DNA of 64,000 bases from Xanthomonas sp. NCPPB 1128 (GCF_001043115.1 NZ_LFME01000002.1:124001-188000); one strand, 5' to 3'. Counted from the stretch's first letter, positions 49,322 through 59,555 are shown. The notes: generated from the letters alone by a model not told the origin. Translations and numbers: made by a program.

Positions 49322-49713
49322 GGTCGGGGCCCAGCGCGCAGAGGTATTGGCGCACTGATACGCCCATCCGGCTGAACGGACTCTTAGGTGTTTCTGGATG
49401 TCGCGATGTACCTGCACCGGCGACGGCTGCGCTGCCATGGACGTCCCGGTGCAGTCGGCGCGAGAGCATCCGAACCGTATCCCGCGACACGCTGCGGACG
49501 CGAAGTCGATTCCATTTCCCTGCCGGCGCGTGGCGCGGGCGTGGGACGACCTGATGGGGTGCCTGCGACTGCCGCCGAGGACTGGACGAAGCATGGGCAG
49601 CCGTCCCGCAGCGGGATTGCGCAAAACAGCGTGCCGTCGGCGGCACCGCGCGTGGCTGTCGCCGCCCGTGGCCGCTGCCCTAGAATTGCGCCATACCCGT
49701 TCCGCGTGCACGC
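49322..49713. other. Intergenic region between divergent genes
   Basis: 392 bp between a leftward and a rightward gene. Open frames across it lack ribosome sites and plausible composition. TAGAAT at 49681-49686, 28 bp before the transporter ATG, is a likely -10 element. Nothing else seen. Confidence 0.4.
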
Positions 49714-50616
49714 ATGTCTTCCCCTTCTTCCACGGTCGCCGCCGCACCTGCGCGCGGTGGCTTCGTCGTTCTCGCCCTGTTCCTGGTCTATGTCGTCTGG
49801 GGCTCGACCTATCTGGCGATCCGCTTCGCCCTGGAGGGCGGCGCGCCGCCGCTGAGCGTGGTCTCCGGAACCCGCTTCGTGATCGCCGGCAGCGTGCTGT
49901 ACGCGGTGCTGCGCTGGCGCGGGGTGGCCGCACCCACGCGCGCGCAGTGGCGGCCGCTGGCCATGCTCGGTGCGCTGATGCTGGTCTGCGGCAATGGCCT
50001 GGTGGTGCTGGCCGAGCGCCAGGTGTCCTCGGGGCTGGCGGCGGTGGCGGTGGCCTCGGTGCCGCTGTGGATGGCGCTGTTCGGCACGCTGCGCGGCCAT
50101 CACGCCAGCCGCGGCGAATGGCTGGGGATCGTGGTCGGCTTCGCCGGCGTGGTGTGGCTCAATGCCGGCAGCAGCCTCAATGCCAGCCCGCTGGGCCTGG
50201 TGCTGCTGTTGATCGCGCCGGTCGGCTGGGCGTTCGGCTCGGTGTGGTCGCGCGGGCGCGACCTGCCGATGCCGTTCATGGCCGCCGCCGGGCAGATGCT
50301 GTGCGGCGGCGTGATGCTGGTGGCGATCGGCCTGTTGAGCGGCGAGCGCCTGCACACCTTGCCGAGCGCACAGGGGATGCTGGCGGTGGCCTACCTGTGC
50401 GTGTTCGGCTCGATCGTGGCCTTCACCGCCTACGTGTGGCTGCTGCAGAACGTGCGCCCGGCGCTGGCCGGCAGCTATGCCTACGTCAATCCGGTGATCG
50501 CGGTGGCGCTGGGCAGCTGGCTCGGCCAGGAGCGTTTCAGCGCCAGCGACTTCGGCGCGATGGCGGTGATCCTGGCCGGCGTGGTGGTGATCACCGTGGC
50601 GAGGACCCGGCGATGA
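49714..50616 (+). CDS. EamA-family transporter (YedA-like)
   Basis: 300 residues with ten membrane helices in two EamA halves; FLVYVVWGSTYLAIRFALEG and GTRFVIAGSVLYAVLRWRG at the start, LQNVRPALAGSYAYVNPVIA near the end. Drug/metabolite exporter family, closest in pattern to E. coli YedA. Substrate unknown. Overlaps the next EamA gene by 4 bp. Confidence 0.88.
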   Translation: MSSPSSTVAAAPARGGFVVLALFLVYVVWGSTYLAIRFALEGGAPPLSVVSGTRFVIAGSVLYAVLRWRGVAAPTRAQWRPLAMLGALMLVCGNGLVVLAERQVSSGLAAVAVASVPLWMALFGTLRGHHASRGEWLGIVVGFAGVVWLNAGSSLNASPLGLVLLLIAPVGWAFGSVWSRGRDLPMPFMAAAGQMLCGGVMLVAIGLLSGERLHTLPSAQGMLAVAYLCVFGSIVAFTAYVWLLQNVRPALAGSYAYVNPVIAVALGSWLGQERFSASDFGAMAVILAGVVVITVARTRR

Positions 50617-51530
50617 CCGTGGTCGCCGGGCAGGAGGCGCGGCGCGGGCTGTGGATCACCGCGGCGACCTTCGCACTATGGGGCGTGGTGCCGGTGTACT
50701 GGCACCTGCTGCAGGCGGTGCCATCGCCGCACATCATCGCCCACCGCATCGTCTGGAGCACGCTGCTGGTGGTGGCCTGGCTGGTGTACAGCGCGCGCCT
50801 GCAGTGGTGGCGACGCATCGCCGCGCAGCCGCGCGCGCTGGCCACGCTGGCGCTGAGCAGCCTGGCGATCGCCTTCAACTGGGGCCTGTACATCTGGGCG
50901 GTCAATGCCGGCCATGTGATCGAGACCAGCCTGGGCTACTTCATCAATCCGCTGGTCAACGTGCTGCTCGGGGTGCTGGTGCTGCATGAGCGGCTGCGCC
51001 CGTTGCAGTGGCTGGCGGTGGCCTGCGCCGCGCTCGGCGTGGCCTGGCTGACCGTCGACGCCGGCACGCTGCCGTGGATCGCGCTGGGCCTGGCCGGCTC
51101 GTTCGGGCTGTACGGCCTGCTGCGCAAGCTGGTGCAGGTGGACGCGGTGGCCGGGCTGGGCGTGGAGAGCCTGTACCTGTTCCTGCCGGCGCTGGGCTTC
51201 GTGCTGTGGGGCGAGGCCGGCCACGGCGGCGGCTTCGCCGGCGAGTGGGGCTGGCGCAACGACCTGCTGCTGGTGTTCGGCGGCGTGGTCACCGCGGTGC
51301 CGCTGATCGGCTTCGCCTATGGTGTGCGACGCATCCCGCTGTCGCTGGTGGGGTTGCTGCAGTACATCGCGCCGAGCCTGCAGCTGTTGCTGGGCGTGTG
51401 GTTCTTCCGCGAACCGTTCGACGCCGGCAAGGCGATCGGCTTCGCCGCGATCTGGATCGGGTTGCTGTTGTTCGCCGGCGAAAGTCTTTGGCGGTCGGGC
51501 GTGTGGCGGCGAGCGGGGATTAGGGATTAG
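50613..51530 (+). CDS. rarD: RarD-like EamA transporter
   Basis: 305 residues, ten helices. RarD signature: AATFALWGVVPVYWHLLQAV, AHRIVWSTLLV, NWGLYIWAVNAGHVIETSLG, YFINPLVNVLLGV and LQYIAPSLQLLLGVW. Named from a chloramphenicol-sensitivity phenotype; natural substrate unknown. Its last codons (AGIRD) and stop lie within a GGGATTAGGGATT repeat. Confidence 0.9.
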   Translation: MTVVAGQEARRGLWITAATFALWGVVPVYWHLLQAVPSPHIIAHRIVWSTLLVVAWLVYSARLQWWRRIAAQPRALATLALSSLAIAFNWGLYIWAVNAGHVIETSLGYFINPLVNVLLGVLVLHERLRPLQWLAVACAALGVAWLTVDAGTLPWIALGLAGSFGLYGLLRKLVQVDAVAGLGVESLYLFLPALGFVLWGEAGHGGGFAGEWGWRNDLLLVFGGVVTAVPLIGFAYGVRRIPLSLVGLLQYIAPSLQLLLGVWFFREPFDAGKAIGFAAIWIGLLLFAGESLWRSGVWRRAGIRD

Positions 51531-51603
51531 GGATTCGGGATTGGCAAGAGCAGAAGCAGCGCAGCCCGCTGTTACGAATCCCCAATCCCGACTCCCGAAT
51601 CCC
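51515..51603. repeat. GGGATT inverted repeat between convergent genes
   Basis: Left arm GGGGATTAGGGATTAGGGAT then TCGGGATTGG (51515-51544). Right arm GAATCCCCAATCCCGACTCC then CGAATCCC (51576-51603). The arms are complementary. It supplies the stop of rarD and the last codons of the facing hydrolase gene, and could terminate both transcripts. Confidence 0.75.
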
Positions 51604-52720
51604 GTTTCACCGTCAGCTGCAGCTCGGGGTCTGCGCGCGGCGGCAGCGGCTGCGGACAGCGACCGTCGTGGCGCTGCGCCGGCAGGTCGGCGAACCAGTC
51701 CTCCACGGTCGGCGCGGGCAGGTCCAGCCGCATCGGCAGGCTCAGGTGGTTCTCGCCTGGCATTTCCAGGTAGTGCGCGCGCGGCGCGTCCAGCGCCAGC
51801 AGGCGGCCGTGCGCCACCGGGATGTGCTGGTCGGCGCTGCCGTGCAACAGCAGCACGCAGGCCGGTGCGGCGCGTGCGGCGGCGGTGACGTCCACCTGGT
51901 CCAGGTTCAGCGCCAGGCGCTGGTTGGCGTTGGCGATCACCGCGTCCAGGTTCTGCCCGCCATAGCGCCAGCGCGCCAGGTCCATCGCCGCGCTGGCCAT
52001 CCAGCCGCGCGGGCGGCTGGCGAGCATGTGCGGGATCATGTCGCGGATGCCACGGCCGGCGTTGGCGAAGGACTCCATCGCGACCACCCCGTCGACCTGG
52101 TCGCCGAGCTTCTGCGCGGCGAACAGCGCGGTGGCCGCGCCGTAGGACACGCCGAACAGGTATACCGGGCCCTGCACCTCGCCGCTGGCGCGCAGGGCGC
52201 GGATCACCGCGACCACGTCGTCGGACTCGCGGGTGCCGTAGCCGGCCGGGCCGCCGCCGGAGCGGCCGTGGTTGCGCAGGTCGATGCTGATGCTGCGGTA
52301 GCCGGCCTGGGCCAGGTCCAGCGACCATGGCAGCAGCGAGTCGCCGTCCATCATCCAGCCGTGCAGCAACACCACGGTGCCGCGCGGGGCCATGTGCGTG
52401 GCCGGCGCCGGCGTGCCCACGTCCATGGCGAAGTCGGCATGCTCGTGGCCGCCGGCGTCGCGGCCGGCGTGTTCGTAGCGATACCGCATGTGGTAGTCGC
52501 CCGGGTCGATGGCGCGCCAGAAGATCGGGATGCCGCCCGGCACCACCACGTGGCCGCTGCGGTTGGGCAGGGTCGCCAGCAGGCTCTGGATGCGTTCCTC
52601 GTCCATCAGCGGCGACACGCCGCCCGGCGCGACCAGGCGGTCGCTGAGCGAGGTGGAGGAGCAGGCGCTCAGCCACAGGCTGGCGCAGAGGACGAGCAGC
52701 AGGCGCAGGCGCGAGGACAT
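51572..52720 (-). CDS. Alpha/beta-hydrolase lipoprotein
   Basis: 382 residues. Signal with lipobox LWLSACSST (Cys about 20), so membrane-attached. Hydrolase motifs: VVLLHGWMMDGDSLLP (oxyanion), nucleophile elbow LFGVSYGAATALF, Asp in LLLHGSADQHIPV and His in GENHLSLP. Substrate unknown. The final residues (SGVGIGDS) are encoded by an intergenic repeat, so the natural end may be variable. Confidence 0.85.
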   Translation of the reverse strand: MSSRLRLLLVLCASLWLSACSSTSLSDRLVAPGGVSPLMDEERIQSLLATLPNRSGHVVVPGGIPIFWRAIDPGDYHMRYRYEHAGRDAGGHEHADFAMDVGTPAPATHMAPRGTVVLLHGWMMDGDSLLPWSLDLAQAGYRSISIDLRNHGRSGGGPAGYGTRESDDVVAVIRALRASGEVQGPVYLFGVSYGAATALFAAQKLGDQVDGVVAMESFANAGRGIRDMIPHMLASRPRGWMASAAMDLARWRYGGQNLDAVIANANQRLALNLDQVDVTAAARAAPACVLLLHGSADQHIPVAHGRLLALDAPRAHYLEMPGENHLSLPMRLDLPAPTVEDWFADLPAQRHDGRCPQPLPPRADPELQLTVKRDSGVGIGDS

Positions 52721-52870
52721 GGGGGTGGCGGCGTGGAACCAAATGGCCGCGCAGGCTAGCGCCTCGGCGGCGGCCGTTCTACCGCGTTTCGATGACGAAA
52801 CGATGACGCGTCAGCGGCCATTGGGCCGGGCCGGGACGGCGGTCCCGGCCCAGCGCGTTCAGCCGTGGCG

Positions 52871-54181
52871 CTACAGCGCGCGCAGGGCGGTGGTGATCGG
52901 CAGGCGCGCGGCGCGCAGCGCCGGGAACAGGCCGCCGACCAGGCCGATGCCCAGCGCCCACTTCAGCCCGGTCCACAGCAGCGGCGGCGAGACCTTGAAC
53001 TGGAACACCACCTGGCTGAAGTTGCTGCCCAGCGTGGAGACGCTGTAGCCGTTGAAGATCGCCCAGGCGATCAGTCCGCCCAGCACCCCGCCGAGCAGCG
53101 CCAGCAGCATGGTCTCCAGCATCACCGCCACCACCACCGGCAGCCCGCGAAAGCCCAGTGCGCGCATGGTGGCGATCTCGCGGGCGCGGGTGGCGACCGC
53201 GGCGTACATGGTGTTGAGCGCGCCGAACACCGCGCCGATCGCCATGATGGTGCCGATGAAGGTGCCCAGGACCTCCAACACCTTGCTCAGGTTGCCGCCC
53301 TGCTTGCGGTAGTACTCGCGGGTGGTGAACACGTCCAGTTTCAGCCGCGGGTCGGCGTCCATCGCCGCCTTGAACTGGCGGAAGCCGTCCTGGCCCTGGG
53401 TGCGCACGCTGATCGACTGGTAGGCGCTGCGGTTGTAGGTGGTGGCCAGGGTCTGGGTGTCGGTCCACAGCTCCGAGTCATGCGCGTCGCCGCTGGCGAA
53501 CACACCGACCACGGTCCAGGCCTGGTTGCCCAGGGTCAGGGTCTGGCCGAGCTGCAGGCCGCGGAACTGCGACTGCGCACCCTTGCCGACCACGATCTCG
53601 CGCAGGCCGGGGGTGAAGCGACGGCCCTGCACGATCTTGACCTTGTCGTGCACCGCCCAGCCCTGCTCGCCGACGCCGCGGAACTGCGCGTTGACGTCGG
53701 TGCCGTCGGACTTGGACTGCAGGTTCACCACCTGCGACAGTTCCGGCGAGACCAGCGGACGGTTGTCGGCGCCGCGCGCCACGCCGGCCAGGCTGGCGAT
53801 CAGCGGCACCTGGTCGCGGATGATGACCGAGTTGGTCTCGGCCTGGGAGCCGCCGCGCAGCACGATGGCGGTGGTGTCGTCGCCGGTGCTGTCCAGGGTG
53901 GTCTGGAAGCCCTGGCCCATCGCCAGCATCGCCACCAGCACGCCGACCACGCCGGCGATGCCGACCACGATCACCGAACTGGCGCCCCAGCGCTGCGGCA
54001 GGCTGGCGATGCCGATGCGCGCGGCCGCCAGCGACAGCCGGCCGCTGCGGGTGACCAGCAACAGGACCGCCAGCATCGCCACCAGCGCCAGCACCAGGAA
54101 CCAGGGCAGGGCGATCCAGATTCCCAGGCCGATCGCCAGCGCCGCGATCGCCAGGACATTCCATAACCATTGCATCTTCAT
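52871..54181 (-). CDS. MacB-like ABC permease 2
   Basis: 436 residues. Two N-terminal membrane helices (about 5 to 43), a MacB periplasmic core domain (about 80 to 290) and three C-terminal helices of the FtsX type, with YAAVATRAREIATMRALGFR and VGGLFPALRAARLPITTALR. Last gene of the exporter operon: adaptor, ATPase, permease 1, permease 2. MacB-type machines move substrates from periplasm through TolC rather than across the inner membrane. Separate from the ATPase, unlike E. coli MacB. Confidence 0.85.
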   Translation of the reverse strand: MKMQWLWNVLAIAALAIGLGIWIALPWFLVLALVAMLAVLLLVTRSGRLSLAAARIGIASLPQRWGASSVIVVGIAGVVGVLVAMLAMGQGFQTTLDSTGDDTTAIVLRGGSQAETNSVIIRDQVPLIASLAGVARGADNRPLVSPELSQVVNLQSKSDGTDVNAQFRGVGEQGWAVHDKVKIVQGRRFTPGLREIVVGKGAQSQFRGLQLGQTLTLGNQAWTVVGVFASGDAHDSELWTDTQTLATTYNRSAYQSISVRTQGQDGFRQFKAAMDADPRLKLDVFTTREYYRKQGGNLSKVLEVLGTFIGTIMAIGAVFGALNTMYAAVATRAREIATMRALGFRGLPVVVAVMLETMLLALLGGVLGGLIAWAIFNGYSVSTLGSNFSQVVFQFKVSPPLLWTGLKWALGIGLVGGLFPALRAARLPITTALRAL

Positions 54182-54245
54182 TGCGTTGTTCCTCGGGTCT
54201 GCGTTGCCGTCCGTGGCAGCGATGTGCTGGAGAGAAGGCGCGGGC

Positions 54246-55403
54246 TCAGCGCCCGGCCAGGGCGTCGACGATCTTCAGCCGCTGCGCGCGCAGCGCCGGC
54301 AGCAGGCCGACCACCACGCCGATGACCAGCATCAGCACCGCGCCGATCAGCCAGGTCTGTGCCGGCACCGCGTGCACCGGCAGCGCGCCGCGGCTGGCGC
54401 TGGCCAGCACCGGGGCCGCCGCCGCCGCCAGGGCCATGCCGAGCAGGCCGCCGAGCACGATCAGCAGCACCGACTCCACGATCACCAGGGTCAGCACCGT
54501 GCGGTCCTGGAAGCCCAGGGTCTTGAGCGTGGCCAGTTCCGGGATGCGTTCGCGCACCGCCTGCGCCATGGTGTTGCCGGTCAGCAGCACCAGGGTGAAG
54601 AACACCGCGCCCATGATCGAGGTGACGATCAGGCCGATGTCGGCGAACTGCTTGACGAAGGCCTGCTGGAACGCCGACTCGGTCTGCGACTTGGTCTCGT
54701 GGTCGGAGTTGGCCGACAACGCATCGATCGCCTGCGCCACGCGCGAGGCGTGCTCGGGGTTGTCCAGCCGCACCGTGTACCAGCTGACCTTGCCCTTGAT
54801 GTAGTCGTTGCTCTCGTCGAAGTACTTCCAGTTCATCATCAACTGGTTCTCCGCCTGCACGTTGGCGCGGTCCTTGGCGCGGAAGATCGCCTTCAGCTCC
54901 AACGGCCAGTCGTTGCTGCCGCCGCGCGGGAAGATGGTGGCCTGCAGCGGGATCACGTCGCCGACCTTCCAGCCGTGCTTCTTCGCCAGCGCTTCGCCCA
55001 CCGCCGCCCCGGTGCGGGTGTCGCGGAAGGCCTTGAGCTGCTCCGGCGGCATCTCGTATTCGCTGTACACGTCGAAGAAGTTCGGCGCGACCGAGAAGTT
55101 GGGGAAGAAGTCCTTGGGATCCTTGTAGATGCCGCCGAACCACATCGCATAGGTCACGTCGCGCACGCCCGGCACGCTGCGGATCTGCGATTCCAGGCGC
55201 ACTGGCAGCGACTGGGTAATCGACAGGCGCGAGGCCACGACCAGGCGGTTGACCCCTTCCACCGAGCCGCCGGCGGTGAACGCCACGCGCACCGAGTCGA
55301 GCAGGCCGAACAGCAGGAACGCGACGATCACCGAGAACAGGGTCAGCAGCGTCCGTGTCTTGCTGCGGAACAGTTGCGCCCAGATCAACGAGAAATACTT
55401 CAT
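54246..55403 (-). CDS. MacB-like ABC permease 1
   Basis: 385 residues. First membrane helix about 18 to 40 (TLLTLFSVIVAFLLFGLLDS), periplasmic core, then FtsX-type helices with AQAVRERIPELATLKTLGFQ and VVVGLLPALRAQRLKIVDAL. Forms a heterodimeric pair with the downstream permease. Start at the ATG of MKYFSLIWAQLF; an upstream extension overlaps the ATPase gene and is rejected. 13 bp separate it from that gene. Confidence 0.87.
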   Translation of the reverse strand: MKYFSLIWAQLFRSKTRTLLTLFSVIVAFLLFGLLDSVRVAFTAGGSVEGVNRLVVASRLSITQSLPVRLESQIRSVPGVRDVTYAMWFGGIYKDPKDFFPNFSVAPNFFDVYSEYEMPPEQLKAFRDTRTGAAVGEALAKKHGWKVGDVIPLQATIFPRGGSNDWPLELKAIFRAKDRANVQAENQLMMNWKYFDESNDYIKGKVSWYTVRLDNPEHASRVAQAIDALSANSDHETKSQTESAFQQAFVKQFADIGLIVTSIMGAVFFTLVLLTGNTMAQAVRERIPELATLKTLGFQDRTVLTLVIVESVLLIVLGGLLGMALAAAAAPVLASASRGALPVHAVPAQTWLIGAVLMLVIGVVVGLLPALRAQRLKIVDALAGR

Positions 55404-55416
55404 GGCATCGCCTCGC

Positions 55417-56106
<690 letters not shown>

Positions 56107-56171
56107 GGTGGTGTTCCTGGCGGTGGACGAGGTGGAGGCGATGCGGTCGCCGATGACGGCGAGGGATTACC

Positions 56172-56207
56172 GTTGCGGTTGCGGTTGCGGTTGCGGTTGC
56201 GGTTGCG
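56172..56207. repeat. (GTTGCG)6 microsatellite
   Basis: Six perfect tandem GTTGCG units, followed by irregular TTTTGC units to about 56276. A roughly complementary GCAACA-rich stretch at 56903-56942 ends the repeat block. It lies 65 bp upstream of the ABC ATPase start. Confidence 0.9.
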
Positions 56208-56280
56208 AGTGCAGTTGTTGCTTTTGCTTTTGCTTTTGCTGTTGCTTCTGCCGTTGCCGTTGTTCTTGCTTTTGACTTGT

Positions 56281-56886
56281 CGGGTTCCCTTCCGAAGCGG
56301 CGGCCAGCGCGGGGAAAAACCCGAAGGGCGGCGTACATGGATGTACGCCGTCCGCGGCAGGGGCAGGATGCCCCTTCCGCGGATCCCCGGGCTGGACGCG
56401 GACCCGGAGCGCGCAGCGCGGAGGGCGCGAAGGCAGGGTGTGCTTTCTTTTGGTTACTTTTCTTTGCACAAGCAAAGAAAAGTAACTCGCCGCAAGGCGA
56501 AAGCTTTGCTCTTGCAATTGCTCTTGCACTTGCTGCTACTGCGGCGGCCGCTGGATCGTAGGAGCGGCGTTAGCCGCGACAGACATGACCAATTACGTTT
56601 GTCGCGGCTAACGCCGCTCCCACAGTTTTTCTCATCTGACACCAAAGCTTGGAGCAAAGGCTTTCGCCCTTTCGGGCGAGTTACTTTTCTTTGCTCGCGC
56701 AAAGAAAAGGTAACCAAAAGAAAGCGCGCCCTGCCTTGCGCCCTCCGCGCTACGCGCTCCGGGTCCGCGGATGCACCGGGGATTCGCGGAAGGGGCATCC
56801 TGCCCCTGCCGCGAACGGCGCACATCCATGTGCGCCGCCCTTCGGGTTTTTCCCCGATCCATCCGCCGCTGCGGAAGGGAACCCGG
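56281..56886. repeat. Long interrupted palindrome with nested hairpins
   Basis: Arms about 56281-56512 and 56653-56886 are imperfect reverse complements (CGGGTTCCCTTCCG versus CGGAAGGGAACCCG at the ends). Each arm contains smaller palindromes, for example GTTACTTTTCTTTGC-ACAA-GCAAAGAAAAGTAAC (56453-56486) and GGCGTACATGGATGTACGCC. The centre holds a REP variant. Both strands give similar open frames, a by-product of symmetry, not genes. It occupies the 1,047-bp gap 56107-57153. Confidence 0.85.
56558..56622. repeat. REP-type inverted repeat, variant copy 4
   Basis: GTAGGAGCGGCGTTAGCCGC and GCGGCTAACGCCGCTCCCAC: same outer GTAGGAGCGGC as other copies but inner palindrome GGCGTTAGCC. It sits at the centre of the long palindrome. 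Confidence 0.85.
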
Positions 56887-57153
56887 TAGAGCAAAAGCAA
56901 GAGCAACAGCTACAAACAACAGCAACAGCAACAGCAACAGCAGGAGCAGGAGCAGGGAGCGTCACTCGGGTGGCCGCCTTCTCGTGGAGACTGCGCCGAA
57001 AAGATCGCCAAAGCACAAACGCAAGGACTGCAACAGCAACTGCATGGACTGGAGCTAGAACGGTGTGGCTGCGGTGGGACGCCGTTGGAAAGTGCCCCCC
57101 TTCGAGTGCGACATCGGGTGCTGACGCAATGCGCAGCACACCATCGTGCTTCG

Positions 57154-58401
57154 CTACTGTGCCGCGGCCTCCGCCATCTTTACCTGCATGCCGGCATGCA
57201 AAGCCTCCGGCGGATCCAGGACCACCGTGTCGCCTGCGGCCAGGCCGGACAGCACCTGGCGGTCGTCGCCCAATGCGATGCCTGTCTTCAGCGCGCGCTG
57301 TTCGACCGTGTTGTCCTCCTTGACCGCGAATGCCACGTCCTGGCCGGCGCGCTTGACGATCGCCGCGCCCGGCACCCGCACGCCCTGCGGCGTGTTCTGC
57401 GCCTGCGGCTGCGGCGCTTCCAGGAAGCTGACCCGTACACCCATCTCCGGCACGATCCGCGCGTCCTTCTGCTTCAGCGCCACGCGCACCTTCACCGTGG
57501 CCTTGCCGCGGTCGGCGGAGGGGATGATCGCGATCACCTCGGCCGGGATCTTCCAGTCCGGATACGCATTGAGCACGGCTTCCACCGGCATGCCCGGCTT
57601 GACCCGGCCGATGTAGGACTCGCCCACCTCGACCTCGATCTCCAGCGACTCCATGTCGACGATGGTGCCGATGCCGGTGCGGGTGAAGCCGCCGCCGGCC
57701 GACAGCGGCGAGACGATCTCGCCCGGCTGCGCCGCCTTGGCGGTGACCACACCGGAGAACGGCGCACGCACGATGGTGTTGTCGACGTTGAGATCGGAGA
57801 TCGACAGCTGGTTGCCGGCCACCGCGACGTTGCGCTGCGCGTTCTGCAACTGCGCGCGCAGGGCGTCGCGCTGCGCCACTGCCTGCTCGTACTGCGAACG
57901 CGAGACCAGTTGCTGGCCGGCCAGGGTCTGCAGGCGCTGCGCATCGGCATCGGCCTGGCGCACCTGTGCCTGCATGTTGGCGACCAGGCTGCGCGCCGCA
58001 TCCAGTTGCGAGGCCGACAGCACCCGCTGCGCGTTGGCGTCGATCGGGTCCAGCGTCGCCATCACCTGGCCCTGCTCGACGCGCATGCCTTCCTCGATGC
58101 GCACCTCGCGGACCTTGCCGGTGATCTTGGCCGACACCGTGGCCATGCGCCGCGCCACCACGTAGCCGCTGGCATCCAGCACCGAGGCGCTGCTGCTGCC
58201 GGGGGCGATCGCCACTACCGCGGCGGTGCGCACCTCCAGCGGCTTGCTGCGGCCGAACAGCAGCCAGGCGCCGGCACCCAGGGCGAGCAGCACCACCAGC
58301 AGCACCACGGCGATCCACAGCCCGCGCCGCGACGGCGGCTCGCTCGGCGGCGCCTTGCGGTCGATACGGAGTTCCTTGAGCAGGTCGGAGGAAGTACTCA
58401 T
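57154..58401 (-). CDS. MacA/HlyD-type periplasmic adaptor
   Basis: 415 residues. One membrane helix (about 28 to 50, GLWIAVVLLVVLLALGAGAW), barrel-sandwich halves (ASGYVVARRMATVSAKITGK and APFSGVVTAKAAQPGEIVSP), a helical hairpin with long heptads (about 130 to 210), and beta-barrel/membrane-proximal parts ending VLSGLAAGDTVVLDP. It links the inner-membrane permeases to a TolC-type channel. First gene of the operon, but separated from the ATPase by the 1-kb palindrome. Start at MSTSSDLL. Confidence 0.88.
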   Translation of the reverse strand: MSTSSDLLKELRIDRKAPPSEPPSRRGLWIAVVLLVVLLALGAGAWLLFGRSKPLEVRTAAVVAIAPGSSSASVLDASGYVVARRMATVSAKITGKVREVRIEEGMRVEQGQVMATLDPIDANAQRVLSASQLDAARSLVANMQAQVRQADADAQRLQTLAGQQLVSRSQYEQAVAQRDALRAQLQNAQRNVAVAGNQLSISDLNVDNTIVRAPFSGVVTAKAAQPGEIVSPLSAGGGFTRTGIGTIVDMESLEIEVEVGESYIGRVKPGMPVEAVLNAYPDWKIPAEVIAIIPSADRGKATVKVRVALKQKDARIVPEMGVRVSFLEAPQPQAQNTPQGVRVPGAAIVKRAGQDVAFAVKEDNTVEQRALKTGIALGDDRQVLSGLAAGDTVVLDPPEALHAGMQVKMAEAAAQ

Positions 58402-58652
58402 CGTGTCCTTGAACGAAAACGGTCGGCGCGCTGCAGTGTGCGAGCCGCCGGTTGCCCTGGGCATGGCCGGAAGTCACTTTCTGCGATGCGCTGTAGCGGG
58501 AGAACGCCGCCCCTCGGCGTGGATCGCAGCATGCGGCAATCGTGCCGGGGCTGCCAGTGACAGATGTCATTCGATGCAGTTGACGCGCCGCACTGGGCGC
58601 CGTCCCCGCCGCGGCGCAGCCTAGGCACTCCCTGCCATCACTGGAGTTGTCC

Positions 58653-59555
58653 ATGCCTGACCACGATGCGTTGCCGCTGGCGCAGCTCAGCGGCGTCCAC
58701 AAGCGCTATGGGGCGCTGGTCGCGCTGGACGGGGTCGACCTGCAGCTGCGCCGCGGCCAGTTGCTGGCGTTGCTGGGCGCCAACGGCGCCGGCAAGAGCA
58801 CGGCGGTGAGCCTGCTGCTCGGGCTGCAGACGCCCGACGCCGGCAGCGTGCGCCTGTGCGGGCAGGATCCGCGGGCGCTGGCGGCGCGACGCCAGGCCGG
58901 GGCGATGCTGCAGACCGCCGGGTTGCCGGAGACGCTGCGCGTGGGCGAACTGCTGCTGCAGGCGCGCGGTTACTACCCGCAGCCGCGCAGCGTCGCCGAC
59001 TGCGTGGCGCTGGCCGGGCTGGACGGGCTGATGGCGCGCCGCTACGGCCAGTTGTCCGGCGGCCAGCAGCGGCGCGTGCAGTTCGCGATGGCGATCTGCG
59101 GGCGGCCGCGGGTGCTGTTTCTGGACGAGCCCAGCACCGGCCTGGACATCGAGGCGCGGCAGGGCCTGTGGCGGGCGATCCGCGAACTGGTCGCCGACGG
59201 CTGCGCGGTGCTGCTGACCACGCACTATCTGGAAGAGGCCGAGGCGCTGGCCGACCGGGTGGCGGTGCTGCAGCGCGGCACGCTGATCGCCGAGGGCAGC
59301 GTCGCCGAGCTGCGGGCGCGCTTCGAGCAATGCACCATCCGCTGCCGCAGCGCGCTGCCGGCGGCGCAAGTGGCGCAATGGCCGCAGGTGCGCCGCGCCG
59401 ACACCCGCGACGGCGTGCTGGAGGTGGTCGCCGAGCCGGCCGAGCCGGTGGTCGCGCGGCTGCTCGCCAGCGATCCGGCGCTGCAGGCGCTGGAAGTCCG
59501 CCGCGCCGGCCTCGCCGACGCCTTTCTCGCCATCACCCGTGCGGAGGCCGCATGA
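58653..59555 (+). CDS. ABC-2 exporter ATP-binding protein
   Basis: 300 residues. Walker A LLGANGAGKSTAVSLLLG, signature QLSGGQQRRVQFAMA, Walker B RVLFLDEPSTGLDIEA, H-loop LLTTHYLEEAEALADR; a C-terminal 80-residue domain follows as in CcmA/DrrA-type proteins. Start at the ATG with GGAG upstream rather than a TTG two codons earlier. 4-bp overlap with its permease. Confidence 0.92.
   Translation: MPDHDALPLAQLSGVHKRYGALVALDGVDLQLRRGQLLALLGANGAGKSTAVSLLLGLQTPDAGSVRLCGQDPRALAARRQAGAMLQTAGLPETLRVGELLLQARGYYPQPRSVADCVALAGLDGLMARRYGQLSGGQQRRVQFAMAICGRPRVLFLDEPSTGLDIEARQGLWRAIRELVADGCAVLLTTHYLEEAEALADRVAVLQRGTLIAEGSVAELRARFEQCTIRCRSALPAAQVAQWPQVRRADTRDGVLEVVAEPAEPVVARLLASDPALQALEVRRAGLADAFLAITRAEAA

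Noticed and set aside
52779-55143. Several long minus-strand frames over the exporter operon in alternative phases
   Set aside because: All overlap clear MacB-type permeases and show Arg/Gly/His-rich shadow composition.
56249-56889. Long open frame encoding GEKPEGRR-type sequence across the repeat block
   Set aside because: The same peptide appears on both strands because the DNA is palindromic, and the rest is homopolymeric Leu; no ribosome site or family.
56750-58702. 650-codon minus-strand frame over the adaptor gene
   Set aside because: Out of frame with the clear MacA-type adaptor and compositionally abnormal.
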